Source: Chryseobacterium cupriresistens
GTDB taxonomy: Bacteria > Bacteroidota > Bacteroidia > Flavobacteriales > Weeksellaceae
Direction: 5' to 3'
Length of the DNA stretch: 64,000 bases
Assembly: GCF_046614675.1 (NCBI RefSeq)
Contig: NZ_JBKKJT010000002.1
Coordinates: forward strand, 744,001 to 808,000
Positions 42,621-51,608 of this stretch are shown here, piece after piece; positions within the stretch are counted from its first letter, which is position 1; each line of letters begins with the position of its first letter. The translations under genes were made by a program, and so were the position numbers. Below the pieces are notes generated by a model. It had not been told where the DNA came from and made no database searches. It worked only from the letters and a program-made list of their open reading frames with translations.

Positions 42621-43406
42621 TTATTTCTTGTTTACAATATATTCTTCATCTACTATCAACACTGAATGGGGTCCGTGTAAAGGATATTCCTTAAAGCTTC
42701 CGAAATGACCGAAATGAAGAGGATATTTCTGGCTAAGCTGCCGCACTTTACGTCCAAATGAATTGATGTCAACCTTTTGCAAGGAATCTTTTTTCTGCCT
42801 GCCATTGGTGAAAAAGAGCATCAGATTACAATGATCTTTAAAATCAAAATCATTATAATAAAATACATGGAGGTTTTCTTCTCTGGAAATCCGGGTCAGG
42901 TCATCAATCAATTCTTTTTTATGCTGTAAAGGCAGATTACAATCTATTCTGGCTGCATAATTTTCTGCATTACTTTTTTTGAAGTCAGAACCCACCATCT
43001 GAATGAAACGGTGCTGTATATTTTTGAATTCCTCCTTTTCCGGAGGATAGTTTTTGCTGGATTGAATGGCAAAAGGAAGACTTGCATCCAATAATACTGC
43101 ATTTTCACGGATCAATAGCTCTTCAACCAATTTAGCAAACTGAAAATGAAAATCAAAAAGCATATGGTCTCCAATATTGATGATGATTTGATTTCCATCG
43201 ATATTCAGGTGTAAATATGTTTTCTTGAAATCTGATTTTAGTGCTTCCAGTTTAGGAATAAAATCATCTGTATTTTCCACTTGTACTCTGGTTGTCAGTT
43301 CAGCAGGAGTATCGGCATGTCCTCCAAGTCCAGGAGAAAATTTGAAAAATTGAAAGTCATATAATTGTTCCGGAAATTTGAAATACCAGTATACGCCTAA
43401 AATCAT
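42621..43406 (-). CDS. Hypothetical cytosolic protein
   Basis: 261 residues from the ATG at 43404-43406. The longer frame would reach into the divergent pafA gene and its upstream region, so it is not credible. No signal peptide. Two histidine-containing stretches stand out (I-G-D-H-M-L-F-D-F-H-F-Q, and L-H-F-G-H-F-G...L-H-G-P-H), but I do not recognise a family. It lies 19 bases upstream of the VOC gene on the same strand and may be in the same transcription unit. Confidence 0.72.
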   Translation of the reverse strand: MILGVYWYFKFPEQLYDFQFFKFSPGLGGHADTPAELTTRVQVENTDDFIPKLEALKSDFKKTYLHLNIDGNQIIINIGDHMLFDFHFQFAKLVEELLIRENAVLLDASLPFAIQSSKNYPPEKEEFKNIQHRFIQMVGSDFKKSNAENYAARIDCNLPLQHKKELIDDLTRISREENLHVFYYNDFDFKDHCNLMLFFTNGRQKKDSLQKVDINSFGRKVRQLSQKYPLHFGHFGSFKEYPLHGPHSVLIVDEEYIVNKK

Positions 43407-43509
43407 AGAAGATTGGTTGATAATTGTACAATAATCAAAATTAAATAAAATTTCACACTCCAAAACTTTCAAAACCCTTAAATTTGTCATCAATAAAAAT
43501 TTTACTTGG

Positions 43510-45156
43510 ATGCTTAGGAACATTTCAATTGCGGCAGCTACTTTATTCTCCGTAGTTACAATCAATGCACAGAAGAACAGAAATACCCAACTGGAAAGAC
43601 CCAAATTAGTCGTTGGTCTGGTAGTAGACCAGATGCGTTGGGACTATTTGTACCGTTTTTATGGTAAATACGGGAATGACGGCTTCAAAAGGCTTTTAAA
43701 TACAGGATATTCTTTAAATAATGTACATATTCCTTATGTTCCCACCATTACGGCTCTGGGGCACACGTGTATCTATACGGGATCTGTACCTGCTATTCAC
43801 GGTATTGCCGGAAATGACTGGACAGATAAGGAAACAGGTAAAGGAGTTTACTGTACCGCAGATGAGAACGTTCAGCCGGTAGGTACTACCAATACAAAAA
43901 CAGGAAGCCATTCTCCGAAAAACCTTTGGTCTACCACAGTAACTGACGAATTGAGACTGGCAACAAATTTCCAGGGAAAAGTAGTCGGTGTCTCTTTGAA
44001 AGACCGTGCTTCCATTCTTCCTGCAGGCCATACTCCAAACGGAGCTTTCTGGTTTGATGACAGCACAGGAAATTTCATTACCAGTACATGGTATATGAAT
44101 GATCTTCCACAGTGGGTAAAATCATTCAACTCTCAGAATCTTCCTGAGAAATTAGTAGCCAATGGCTGGAATACATTACTTCCAATCAATGAATATACAG
44201 AAAGCGCACCAGACAATTCACCTTGGGAAGGCTTGTTGGGAAGTGCAAAAACACCTACTTTCCCTTACAGTAATTTAGCAAAAGATTACCAGACTAAAAA
44301 AGACAATATCCGTTATACACCTTTTGGAAATACATTGACTTTAAAACTGGCAGAAGCTTCTGTAGAAGGTGAAAAGCTGGGTGGAGATAATATTACAGAC
44401 TTCTTAGCGATTAATCTGGCATCTACGGATTATGCAGGACATAAATTCGGGCCGAATTCTATTGAAGTAGAAGATGTATATATCAGATTAGATCAGGATT
44501 TAGCTGAGTTTTTCAAGTATCTTGATTCAAAAGTAGGAAAAGGCGAGTACACGGTTTTCCTTTCTGCTGACCACGGTGGAGCACACTCTGTAGGATTCCT
44601 TAAAGAACATAAAATCCCTACAGGTTTCTTTGGAGAAGATGCGGAAAAGAATCTGAACCAGAAACTGAAAGAAAAATTCGGAACCGATAAACTGGTCAAC
44701 GCCATTGATAACTATCAGGTTTATTTCGACAGAAAAGTATTGGCAGACAACAAGCTTGAATTGGATGATGTTAGAAATTTCGCTGTAAAAGAAATTGAGA
44801 AAGATCCTACTGTTTTATATGCTGTTTCTGTAGACAAAGTTCAGGAGTCAAGCATTCCGGAGCCAATCAAACAAAGAATTATTAACGGGATCAACAGACA
44901 GAGAAGCGGAGATATCCAGTTAATTTCTCACGATTCTATGCTTCCGCCATATTCTAAAACAGGAACTACGCACAGCGTATGGAATTCTTACGATTCTCAT
45001 ATTCCATTGATCTTTATGGGTTGGGGAGTGAAGCAGGGAGAAAGCAATAAAGAATATCACATGACGGATATTGCACCTACGGTATCTTCTTTATTGAAAA
45101 TTCAATTCCCGAGTGGAAATGTAGGAAACCCAATTACCGAGGTTATTGGTAAGTAA
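43510..45156 (+). CDS. pafA: Alkaline phosphatase PafA
   Basis: 548 residues with a signal peptide (1-20, ending I-N-A-Q). It matches the phosphate-irrepressible phosphatase of Elizabethkingia (PafA). The first metal Asp40 is in G-L-V-V-D-Q-M-R-W-D; the nucleophile Thr81 is in P-T-I-T-A-L-G-H-T; active-site K164 and R166 are in V-S-L-K-D-R-A-S; D-Y-A-G-H and S-A-D-H-G-G-A-H provide metal ligands; the final ligand region is K-T-G-T-T-H. It is periplasmic, hydrolyses phosphate monoesters, and has activity that does not depend on phosphate starvation in the relatives studied. Confidence 0.95.
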   Translation: MLRNISIAAATLFSVVTINAQKNRNTQLERPKLVVGLVVDQMRWDYLYRFYGKYGNDGFKRLLNTGYSLNNVHIPYVPTITALGHTCIYTGSVPAIHGIAGNDWTDKETGKGVYCTADENVQPVGTTNTKTGSHSPKNLWSTTVTDELRLATNFQGKVVGVSLKDRASILPAGHTPNGAFWFDDSTGNFITSTWYMNDLPQWVKSFNSQNLPEKLVANGWNTLLPINEYTESAPDNSPWEGLLGSAKTPTFPYSNLAKDYQTKKDNIRYTPFGNTLTLKLAEASVEGEKLGGDNITDFLAINLASTDYAGHKFGPNSIEVEDVYIRLDQDLAEFFKYLDSKVGKGEYTVFLSADHGGAHSVGFLKEHKIPTGFFGEDAEKNLNQKLKEKFGTDKLVNAIDNYQVYFDRKVLADNKLELDDVRNFAVKEIEKDPTVLYAVSVDKVQESSIPEPIKQRIINGINRQRSGDIQLISHDSMLPPYSKTGTTHSVWNSYDSHIPLIFMGWGVKQGESNKEYHMTDIAPTVSSLLKIQFPSGNVGNPITEVIGK

Positions 45157-45169
45157 ATTGAAAATTATA

Positions 45170-45197
45170 AAAAAACATTCCCAACCGGGAATGTTTT
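45170..45197. terminator. Bidirectional terminator between pafA and the TPR gene
   Basis: AAAAACATTCCC / GGGAATGTTTTT stem with loop AACC and T tracts on both strands. Confidence 0.92.
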
Positions 45198-45211
45198 TTG
45201 TTTTTTACAGC

Positions 45212-46342
45212 TTATGATGTTCGTATCATTTGCTGTATCTCATGATGAAACTTCTTATTTTGCTTTCTGATTTTTATAATAAGATATAACAGTAGAATTA
45301 TAAGAATACCTCCCAGGAAAACAGAACCTATTTTAATATAACGATCATCAGATTTTAGTTTCTCACTTTTTAAAACGGTTTCCCTGTTATGATTATCGAT
45401 CACCTGATTAATAGACTTCAGTTCATTCTGCTTTCTTTGAAATCGCATTTCCAGGTATTTTTTATTATACTGCTGATAAAGATCCTGTTGTCCTAAAGCA
45501 AGATAATTTTCTGCCAATTCCTTGTAAAGCCCTTCATTCAGGATGATATCTCCGGTATTTTTACAAAGTTCCCCGGCTTTTAGTAAGAGATCTATTGCGG
45601 CTTGATTTTCATGCTTTTGTTTGTGTATTTCAGCAATTCCTTTCAAAGCAAATGCTTCCAGACTTTTACCATAATTCTTCCGGGCATAGCTGACAGACTG
45701 TAAAAATGACTCTTGTGCTTTGTCAATCTCATTAAGGTTCAGATAACAGTATCCAATATTGTAGTATACCACACTCATATTGGAGTAAGTGGTTTTCTTT
45801 ACAGGAACCTTTTCATAATTCTGTATGGAAATCAGGAACTTTTCCAAAGCAATTTCTGAATTAGACTGGCTTTTGTAAACCATTCCTCTTATCGCATAGC
45901 TTGCTGCAGTCTCACTATATTTTTCAGGATTTTTTTCAGGAATTTTTGCAATATACTGTTCAGCCTCATTCAGTGTTTCAAGACATTTGTTAAAAAGTTC
46001 CATTTGCTGATACTGGATAGCGACTGAAATGAGAACCCCGGCTTGGCTTCTGGGGTCATTGGTTTTTTGTAGAAGTTCTTTTGCTTTTAAAATATATTGT
46101 AAAGATTCCTCAAAATTTCTTTTAGCAATATTGGCTGTTGAAAGCAGCATATAGAGATCAATGGAGGTTTTTATATCATGAGATTTTTTTAATAATTGTT
46201 CCCCGATTTTGATGGTGTTATCGGGGTTGTCATAAATTTCAAGTTTTGCTTTTTTTATTAAGATACTATCGGGTGTCTTTTGGCCTTTCACACAATGACA
46301 AAAAACAGCCAGCAGCAGTACTATTTTTAAAATTGATTTCAT
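45212..46342 (-). CDS. TPR membrane protein, DNA-binding domain absent
   Basis: 376 residues: signal peptide (1-20, ending V-K-G-Q), about seven TPR-like helical pairs (30-300), one transmembrane helix (~333-352, V-F-L-G-G-I-L-I-I-L-L-L-Y-L) and a short 20-residue cytoplasmic tail. It resembles the N-terminal two thirds of the AraC-type neighbour at 46339-47946, but stops where that protein continues into its helix-turn-helix domain. Its ATG overlaps the neighbour's stop by four bases, so the two are translationally coupled. A modifier or sensing partner role is inferred. Confidence 0.82.
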   Translation of the reverse strand: MKSILKIVLLLAVFCHCVKGQKTPDSILIKKAKLEIYDNPDNTIKIGEQLLKKSHDIKTSIDLYMLLSTANIAKRNFEESLQYILKAKELLQKTNDPRSQAGVLISVAIQYQQMELFNKCLETLNEAEQYIAKIPEKNPEKYSETAASYAIRGMVYKSQSNSEIALEKFLISIQNYEKVPVKKTTYSNMSVVYYNIGYCYLNLNEIDKAQESFLQSVSYARKNYGKSLEAFALKGIAEIHKQKHENQAAIDLLLKAGELCKNTGDIILNEGLYKELAENYLALGQQDLYQQYNKKYLEMRFQRKQNELKSINQVIDNHNRETVLKSEKLKSDDRYIKIGSVFLGGILIILLLYLIIKIRKQNKKFHHEIQQMIRTS

Positions 46343-47946
46343 AAGACTTTTGTTTTACTGATTTCCTGAATATAGGTGTTGGGAGACATGCCGGTAACAG
46401 ATTTGAAAACAGTTGTAAAAGCACTGTGTGAAGAAAACCCGGAATATTCTGCAAGATAGCTCACTTTATAATTAAGAAAAGTAGAATCAGTTCTTAATAG
46501 CTGTACAATATGATTGATTCTAAGTTTATTAATGTATCCATTGAAGTTTTTTTCCTTACTGTTAATAATTTCGGAAAGGTACTTTGTATTGATTTCCATT
46601 TGAGAAGAAAGCAGCGACAGAGACATGTTTTTATTTAGAAACCGGTCGGATTTTTCAAATTCTTCCAGCTTTTGGAGAATTTCATCTTCTTTTTCCTTCG
46701 ATATTTTTGGCGTCCCGTTATCTTTTATTGTATTTGTTTTGTTTGAAATAGCCGGCTGAGTCTTTTGGCTGGTCTGCTTTTCAAAGAAATCAAACTGTTT
46801 TTTTAAATCTTTATTTTTACCTCTAATGACTAAAAAATAGGCAAGCAAGCCCAGGATTATCAAAGATAAAATGAAGATTAAAACCGAGGAAGATCTTAAA
46901 AGAATATACCTCTGAAATTCAATGTTTTTATTCTGATTGGTTTCCACAAGCTTCACCAGATATCGTATCCCTTCTTTTGAACCGGAATCTGTTTTTGTTT
47001 TTAAATCAGTGTAAAGTTTATTGTACTGATGATATTTTGCATCATTATGTACCGCGTAATAATTACGGGACAGTGATTCGTAAATTTTAATTTTTAAATT
47101 ATTAAACGGAAGATTCTCGATCAATCGAAGACCTGCCTCCAATTTTTGAATAGAGGTTGCATAATCCTGCTTCAGAAAATAGTATTGGGACAGATTCTCA
47201 TAAGCCAAACCTAAAAGAAACGGCTGGTTTTTCTGAGATTCAAGATCAGCAATCACATTTTCTATAAGTATTTTATATTCTATTGATTTATTCTGCTTCA
47301 GCAGATAAGAAGAGCGAAAAATTCTGTTTTCTATTTTTAAAATTCTGTTCTCTTCATTATGATTCCCAAGGTATTGGTTGCTTTTATCAAGATTTTGTAA
47401 GGCTTCAGGATAGTTTCTGTTGATTCCTGAGTTTAATGCCTGAAGCTGATACAATTTTGCAGTGGTGATTCTTAAGGAACGATCATTACTTTTAGGAAGT
47501 TTCTGATCGGATAAAAGATTGGTAATAATTGTCTTTGACTGATTGTATAAACCCAGATTCTGATACTGATCAGCAAGATTATAACCACTGAAGACCTGCA
47601 TAAAATATGAAAGGTTATTTTTCTGATCAATATCTTCTTTTTGAGCAAAAATATTGACAGACTGTACATAGTCTCCCTTCAGGGCAAAAGCTTGTGAAAT
47701 AATATTTTGAAGTACAATTTTGTGTTCCGCGTTTTGATCACTCACAAGAATTCCCTGGGTATAACTGATGCATTCGTCGGGATTCTGATACAATTTCAGA
47801 AATGCTTTATCTGCTAGCATATTGAAGTCGGGGCCGGACTGTCCTTTGGTAATAAGGAAGCAGAAAATAAACAGTAAGATTTGAAATAATTTTTGTCCTG
47901 ATAAATTGTTTTTTGTGTTTTTTTGAATAATTCCGGTAAAATCCAT
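46339..47946 (-). CDS. TPR membrane protein with C-terminal AraC-type HTH
   Basis: 535 residues from the ATG at 47944-47946 (a TTG two codons upstream is less likely). Order: signal or first membrane segment (~18-36), TPR-like region (45-320), transmembrane helix (~345-370, S-S-V-L-I-F-I-L-S-L-I-I-L-G-L-L), coiled linker, then an AraC-type DNA-binding domain (~435-530). The last carries L-S-L-L-S-S-Q-M-E-I-N-T-K-Y-L-S and Y-S-G-F-S-S-H-S-A-F-T-T-V-F-K. This is a one-component sensor type common in Chryseobacterium. It lies upstream of, and overlaps, the HTH-less paralogue. Confidence 0.88.
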   Translation of the reverse strand: MDFTGIIQKNTKNNLSGQKLFQILLFIFCFLITKGQSGPDFNMLADKAFLKLYQNPDECISYTQGILVSDQNAEHKIVLQNIISQAFALKGDYVQSVNIFAQKEDIDQKNNLSYFMQVFSGYNLADQYQNLGLYNQSKTIITNLLSDQKLPKSNDRSLRITTAKLYQLQALNSGINRNYPEALQNLDKSNQYLGNHNEENRILKIENRIFRSSYLLKQNKSIEYKILIENVIADLESQKNQPFLLGLAYENLSQYYFLKQDYATSIQKLEAGLRLIENLPFNNLKIKIYESLSRNYYAVHNDAKYHQYNKLYTDLKTKTDSGSKEGIRYLVKLVETNQNKNIEFQRYILLRSSSVLIFILSLIILGLLAYFLVIRGKNKDLKKQFDFFEKQTSQKTQPAISNKTNTIKDNGTPKISKEKEDEILQKLEEFEKSDRFLNKNMSLSLLSSQMEINTKYLSEIINSKEKNFNGYINKLRINHIVQLLRTDSTFLNYKVSYLAEYSGFSSHSAFTTVFKSVTGMSPNTYIQEISKTKVL

Positions 47947-48100
47947 ATTCAAAATATTGTTTTATATCTATTTGGTTATTAGTATTTTAAAAATTAAACT
48001 CTTTTAAAATTCACGAATTATGAAAGTCAATTTCTTTTAATTGAGTGAATGTTGTATTAATATTGTTTTCACCAATTCAAAACGCTAAATATAATAAAAT

Positions 48101-49414
48101 ATGAAAAATTTTTACAGAATGTCAATGAAAATATTGATAGCTTATCTTTTCTTGAAATTTGGTTTTGCAGAAGCGCAGCTTACTGTAATCGGCTTGGGAA
48201 ATTATAATGTAGGCGCAGTATCGGATAATGGAGTAGTAAGCTTGCACACCAGTGCAGGAAGTATATATAAATGGAATGCTGCAGGAGGACTCGTACAGAT
48301 AGGTTCTATAACAAACGGATATCCGGCTGCAGGCAGAACCATTGTTTCGAATGACGGAACCAAAATATCGTCGTCGGTTACCAATGCCGCAACAGGATTC
48401 AATGAAATATCTACTTATGATGTCGCTACGGCCACATGGGTAAACAGAGGCGGGCTTGTACCTACAGGATGGGATGGCAGCGTAAGCTCTACCTGGGGAA
48501 TGTCGACTGATGGAAATACTATTGTTGGTCTTGGTTTTCTCACCGCAGCGAATGCACATGCTGTGAAATGGGACGAAGTAAACGGCGTGGTAGATCTGGG
48601 AAGTATAGTTCCAGGACGCAGCTCCAGAGCAAATGCAATCAATGCAGCAGGAACAGTGATCGTAGGCTGGCAGGATGAATCAACCGGAACAAGAAGCGGA
48701 GCAAAATGGCAGGATGGAGTGGAAAGTTTTATTACAGATAATAATGGGAATCATGTAGGAGAAGCAGGAGGAATTTCTGCTGACGGAAATACAATAATAG
48801 GTTCGGCAAATCCTAATCCTTATGTATGGAATGCTGTGAGCGGGCTTACTTATATAACGCATCCTAATGCTTCTTTCAGCTTCAAAGGAGGTGCCACCGG
48901 GATTTCTGCTGATGGGAAAAAAGTGATCGGGTATTACAGAGCATTTGGGGCTCCTCCCATGTCAGGAGAAGGCTTTATCTGGACCTCTGCCGCCGGGAGA
49001 ATTAACCTGAATGATTATGTGGCATCTTTAGGAATTGCCACTAATGGAGTAACAATGGGACTTCCTCTTGCGATTTCACAGGACGGAAAGAAAATTGCCG
49101 GGTCAGGGACGAATGCTTCAGGGCAGATGATTGCTTTTTACCTGGATACTTCTGAATTTTTATCGGTGAGTGATGCTGTGAAAGAGAAAAACAATACAAG
49201 TATCTATCCTAATCCAGTGGCTGACATCCTGTATTTTAAAGGAAAAGGAAAAATAGAGAAAGCAGAAATTTATAATATGGTTGGACAAAAGGTAAAATCA
49301 TTGGATACTGTAGAAGGACAGATTGATGTTTCATCCCTGTCAAAAGGAGATTATATTTTACAATATTCCGTAAAAGGAGTACAACAGGAGTCTTATAAAT
49401 TTATTAAAAAGTAA
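48101..49414 (+). CDS. T9SS-exported protein with HAF-type repeats
   Basis: 437 residues. A signal peptide ends near residue 26 (G-F-A-E-A-Q). The body has repeated V-G/A-I-S-x-D/A-G-x-x-I-V-G units (e.g. G-M-S-T-D-G-N-T-I-V-G, A-I-N-A-A-G-T-V-I-V-G, G-I-S-A-D-G-N-T-I-I-G), the HAF repeat pattern of a beta-propeller-like fold. The last ~75 residues are a type A sorting domain of the type IX secretion system (I-Y-P-N-P-V-A-D, G-Q-K-V, S-L-S-K-G-D-Y, final K-F-I-K-K). It is exported across the outer membrane and the tail removed or lipid-linked; its binding partner is unknown. Confidence 0.9.
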   Translation: MKNFYRMSMKILIAYLFLKFGFAEAQLTVIGLGNYNVGAVSDNGVVSLHTSAGSIYKWNAAGGLVQIGSITNGYPAAGRTIVSNDGTKISSSVTNAATGFNEISTYDVATATWVNRGGLVPTGWDGSVSSTWGMSTDGNTIVGLGFLTAANAHAVKWDEVNGVVDLGSIVPGRSSRANAINAAGTVIVGWQDESTGTRSGAKWQDGVESFITDNNGNHVGEAGGISADGNTIIGSANPNPYVWNAVSGLTYITHPNASFSFKGGATGISADGKKVIGYYRAFGAPPMSGEGFIWTSAAGRINLNDYVASLGIATNGVTMGLPLAISQDGKKIAGSGTNASGQMIAFYLDTSEFLSVSDAVKEKNNTSIYPNPVADILYFKGKGKIEKAEIYNMVGQKVKSLDTVEGQIDVSSLSKGDYILQYSVKGVQQESYKFIKK

Positions 49415-49529
49415 CATATATAAATAGTAAAGTAGTGGGATGAATGGCTGTTTTCAATATTGAAAGCGGCCGTTCTTTTTTGTGTATATAACAAAAGGAT
49501 AGCATATTTTGTATAGAAAAGTCTGGTTT

Positions 49530-49559
49530 TTGGCAAATACATATAAAAAACTATCTTTG
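49530..49559 (+). promoter_or_regulatory. Promoter of the cobalamin-controlled operon
   Basis: TTG (49530-49532), 19 bases, TATCTTTG (49552-49559), immediately ahead of the riboswitch. The rest of 49415-49529 holds nothing further of note. Confidence 0.72.
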
Positions 49560-49568
49560 CAAAAATTT

Positions 49569-49713
49569 TGGTTTCCAGTATTTTGGAATGAAAAGGGAAT
49601 CGGGTGTAACTCCCGGACTGTCCCCGCAACTGTAAATCGCAACACAAGTTTCTGCAAAACGCCACTGTGTAAAAACGGGAAGGAGCAGAATGCGAAAGTC
49701 AGGAGACCTGCCA
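49569..49713 (+). promoter_or_regulatory. Cobalamin riboswitch
   Basis: It contains the conserved core blocks in order: GGGAATCGGGTGTAA with ACTCCCGGACTG, then CCCCGCAACTGTAA, a variable arm, and AGTCAGGAGACCTGCC at the end, including the B12 box. It binds adenosyl- or other cobalamins and lowers expression of the following receptor gene when the vitamin is plentiful. The 48 bases between it and the ATG include a GGAGG-like stretch that may be the sequestered ribosome site; flavobacterial genes often lack one, so this is notable. Confidence 0.95.
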
Positions 49714-49760
49714 GGATTATAATTAAAAACATATTGCTTTCGGAGGAAAAGTAAAAAAGT

Positions 49761-51587
49761 ATGGATATAAAAAGATCTTTAGTACTGCTTTTTTCATCTT
49801 ATGGGTGTTTTCTTTTTGGACAAGAGAAAACTATTGACACTATTTATGTCTTCGACAACCAGATGAACAGGGTGAAACTTTTTCATCCCGTAAAAACAAT
49901 TACAGCAGAAGATGCTGAAAAAAACTCCGGTAATCTTTCGGAGCTTCTGAGGTTTCAGTCGCAGGTTTTCATTAAAGAAAATGGCCGTGGTGCTGTTTCT
50001 TCGCCTTCTTTCAGAGGAACAACTGCCCAGCAGACTGCATTCGTATGGAACGGAATTAATATCAATTCTAATTTTTTAGGCCAGGGAGATATCAATAATA
50101 TTGCTTTGTTCGGCTATGATCAGATCGGTATCAAAGCGGGTGGAGGAAGTGTAGTGTACGGAAGTGGTGCCATCGGGGGAAGTATTCACCTGAATAATAC
50201 TCTTGATTTTAATAAAGGCTTCCATGGTTCTTTATTCTCTGAAGTGGCTTCCTTTAATACCTATAATAACTTTGTAAAAGGTTCTTACAGCAATGATAAG
50301 TTCAGTTTTAAAGCCTCCGGAAATTATTCTGTAAGTGAAAATGATTATAAGGTAAGCGATCTGAATTACATCAACAGAAACGGGAATTATTACAATACGA
50401 CGTTCAATGTAGGAGCATCCTATAAAATTACAAACGATCATAAGGTTTCGTGGCAAAGCCAGTTTTTTGATTCTTCACAGCATTATCCTGTATATGAGGA
50501 AACGGGAACAAAAACAAAATATACAACTCAAAGTGTAAGAAGTCTTCTTTCTTGGGACTGGAACAAAGCGAAGTTCAGTAATTCCCTTAAAGCAGCCTAT
50601 ACGGAAGAGAATTTTCAGTATTTCGGTTCGTTAAACCAACCTAAATCCAGTGGAGGAACCGGGAAAAATTATATCTTTAAAAATGATTTTAATTATTTCC
50701 TGAATTCAAAATGGAATTTTAATATCATCGGAGAATTTCAGATTAATAAAGGAGAAGGGTACGAGAGCGGAATATCCAATGTCAGCAGGAATATAGGTTC
50801 TGTTTCAGGATTATTGCGGTATTTTGCAACAAAAGATCTGCGTTTTGAAGGAGGATTCAAAAAAGATTTTGTAGAAGATGTAAAGTCTCCTTTTATGTAT
50901 TCATTCTCCGGAAAATGGAACGCCGCAAAATGGTATGATCTGAGTATTAACGTATCCAAAAACTTCAGATATCCTTCATTTAATGATATTTATTATGAAC
51001 CGGGAGGAAATAAAGATCTGAGACCGGAAACCTCTACTCAGGTGGATATGACCAATGAGTTCAAAGTGGGAGATTTCAAACTTACTCTGTCTCCCTACTA
51101 TATGAACATCACAGATCTTATTGTATGGCTTCCAACGGCTATGGGATACTGGCAGGCATACAATGTCAATAAATCCGAATCTTACGGGCTGGAATCCCTG
51201 TTGTCTTTCAGCAAGCAGTGGGGAAATCATAAATTCAGAGCCAATGCAGCATACTATTATGCAAAAGCTATCGATAAAGAAACGAAGATGCAGAGACCTT
51301 ACGTTCCCATGCACAGGGGAAATGCCGGTATAGATTACGAATATGGTTTCTTCAGGTTTTATGCACAGGGACAGCTGAACGGTGTTACCTACACCACAAG
51401 TGATGAAAAGAGATCAGAAGCTATAGATCCTTATTTTCTTTTAAATATGGGAGTTTCTGCCACCTTAGCAAAAAAATATACCTTAGGGTTTAAAGTGAAT
51501 AATCTAACCAATACCTACTATAAAACCGTTTCTTTCTATCCTTTACCAAAAAGAAACTATAGTGTGTATGCAGCAATAAATTTTTAA
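49761..51587 (+). CDS. TonB-dependent receptor for cobalamin (BtuB-like)
   Basis: 608 residues with a signal peptide ending F-L-F-G-Q near residue 21. The plug domain (to ~150) has S-P-S-F-R-G-T-T-A-Q-Q-T-A-F-V-W-N-G and G-G-G-S-V-V-Y-G-S-G-A-I-G-G-S-I-H, both typical of TonB receptors. The barrel ends in a terminal Phe (A-I-N-F). Assignment to cobalamin follows from the riboswitch directly upstream. A surface lipoprotein gene of the BtuG type follows 21 bases later, matching the BtuB-BtuG pairs known from Bacteroides. Confidence 0.9.
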   Translation: MDIKRSLVLLFSSYGCFLFGQEKTIDTIYVFDNQMNRVKLFHPVKTITAEDAEKNSGNLSELLRFQSQVFIKENGRGAVSSPSFRGTTAQQTAFVWNGININSNFLGQGDINNIALFGYDQIGIKAGGGSVVYGSGAIGGSIHLNNTLDFNKGFHGSLFSEVASFNTYNNFVKGSYSNDKFSFKASGNYSVSENDYKVSDLNYINRNGNYYNTTFNVGASYKITNDHKVSWQSQFFDSSQHYPVYEETGTKTKYTTQSVRSLLSWDWNKAKFSNSLKAAYTEENFQYFGSLNQPKSSGGTGKNYIFKNDFNYFLNSKWNFNIIGEFQINKGEGYESGISNVSRNIGSVSGLLRYFATKDLRFEGGFKKDFVEDVKSPFMYSFSGKWNAAKWYDLSINVSKNFRYPSFNDIYYEPGGNKDLRPETSTQVDMTNEFKVGDFKLTLSPYYMNITDLIVWLPTAMGYWQAYNVNKSESYGLESLLSFSKQWGNHKFRANAAYYYAKAIDKETKMQRPYVPMHRGNAGIDYEYGFFRFYAQGQLNGVTYTTSDEKRSEAIDPYFLLNMGVSATLAKKYTLGFKVNNLTNTYYKTVSFYPLPKRNYSVYAAINF

Positions 51588-51608
51588 TAAATTAAAATTG
51601 AATAAATT

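Noticed and set aside
43406..43604. N-terminal extension of the 42621-43406 gene
   Set aside because: It runs across the divergent pafA start and its upstream region and encodes unconserved hydrophobic residues.
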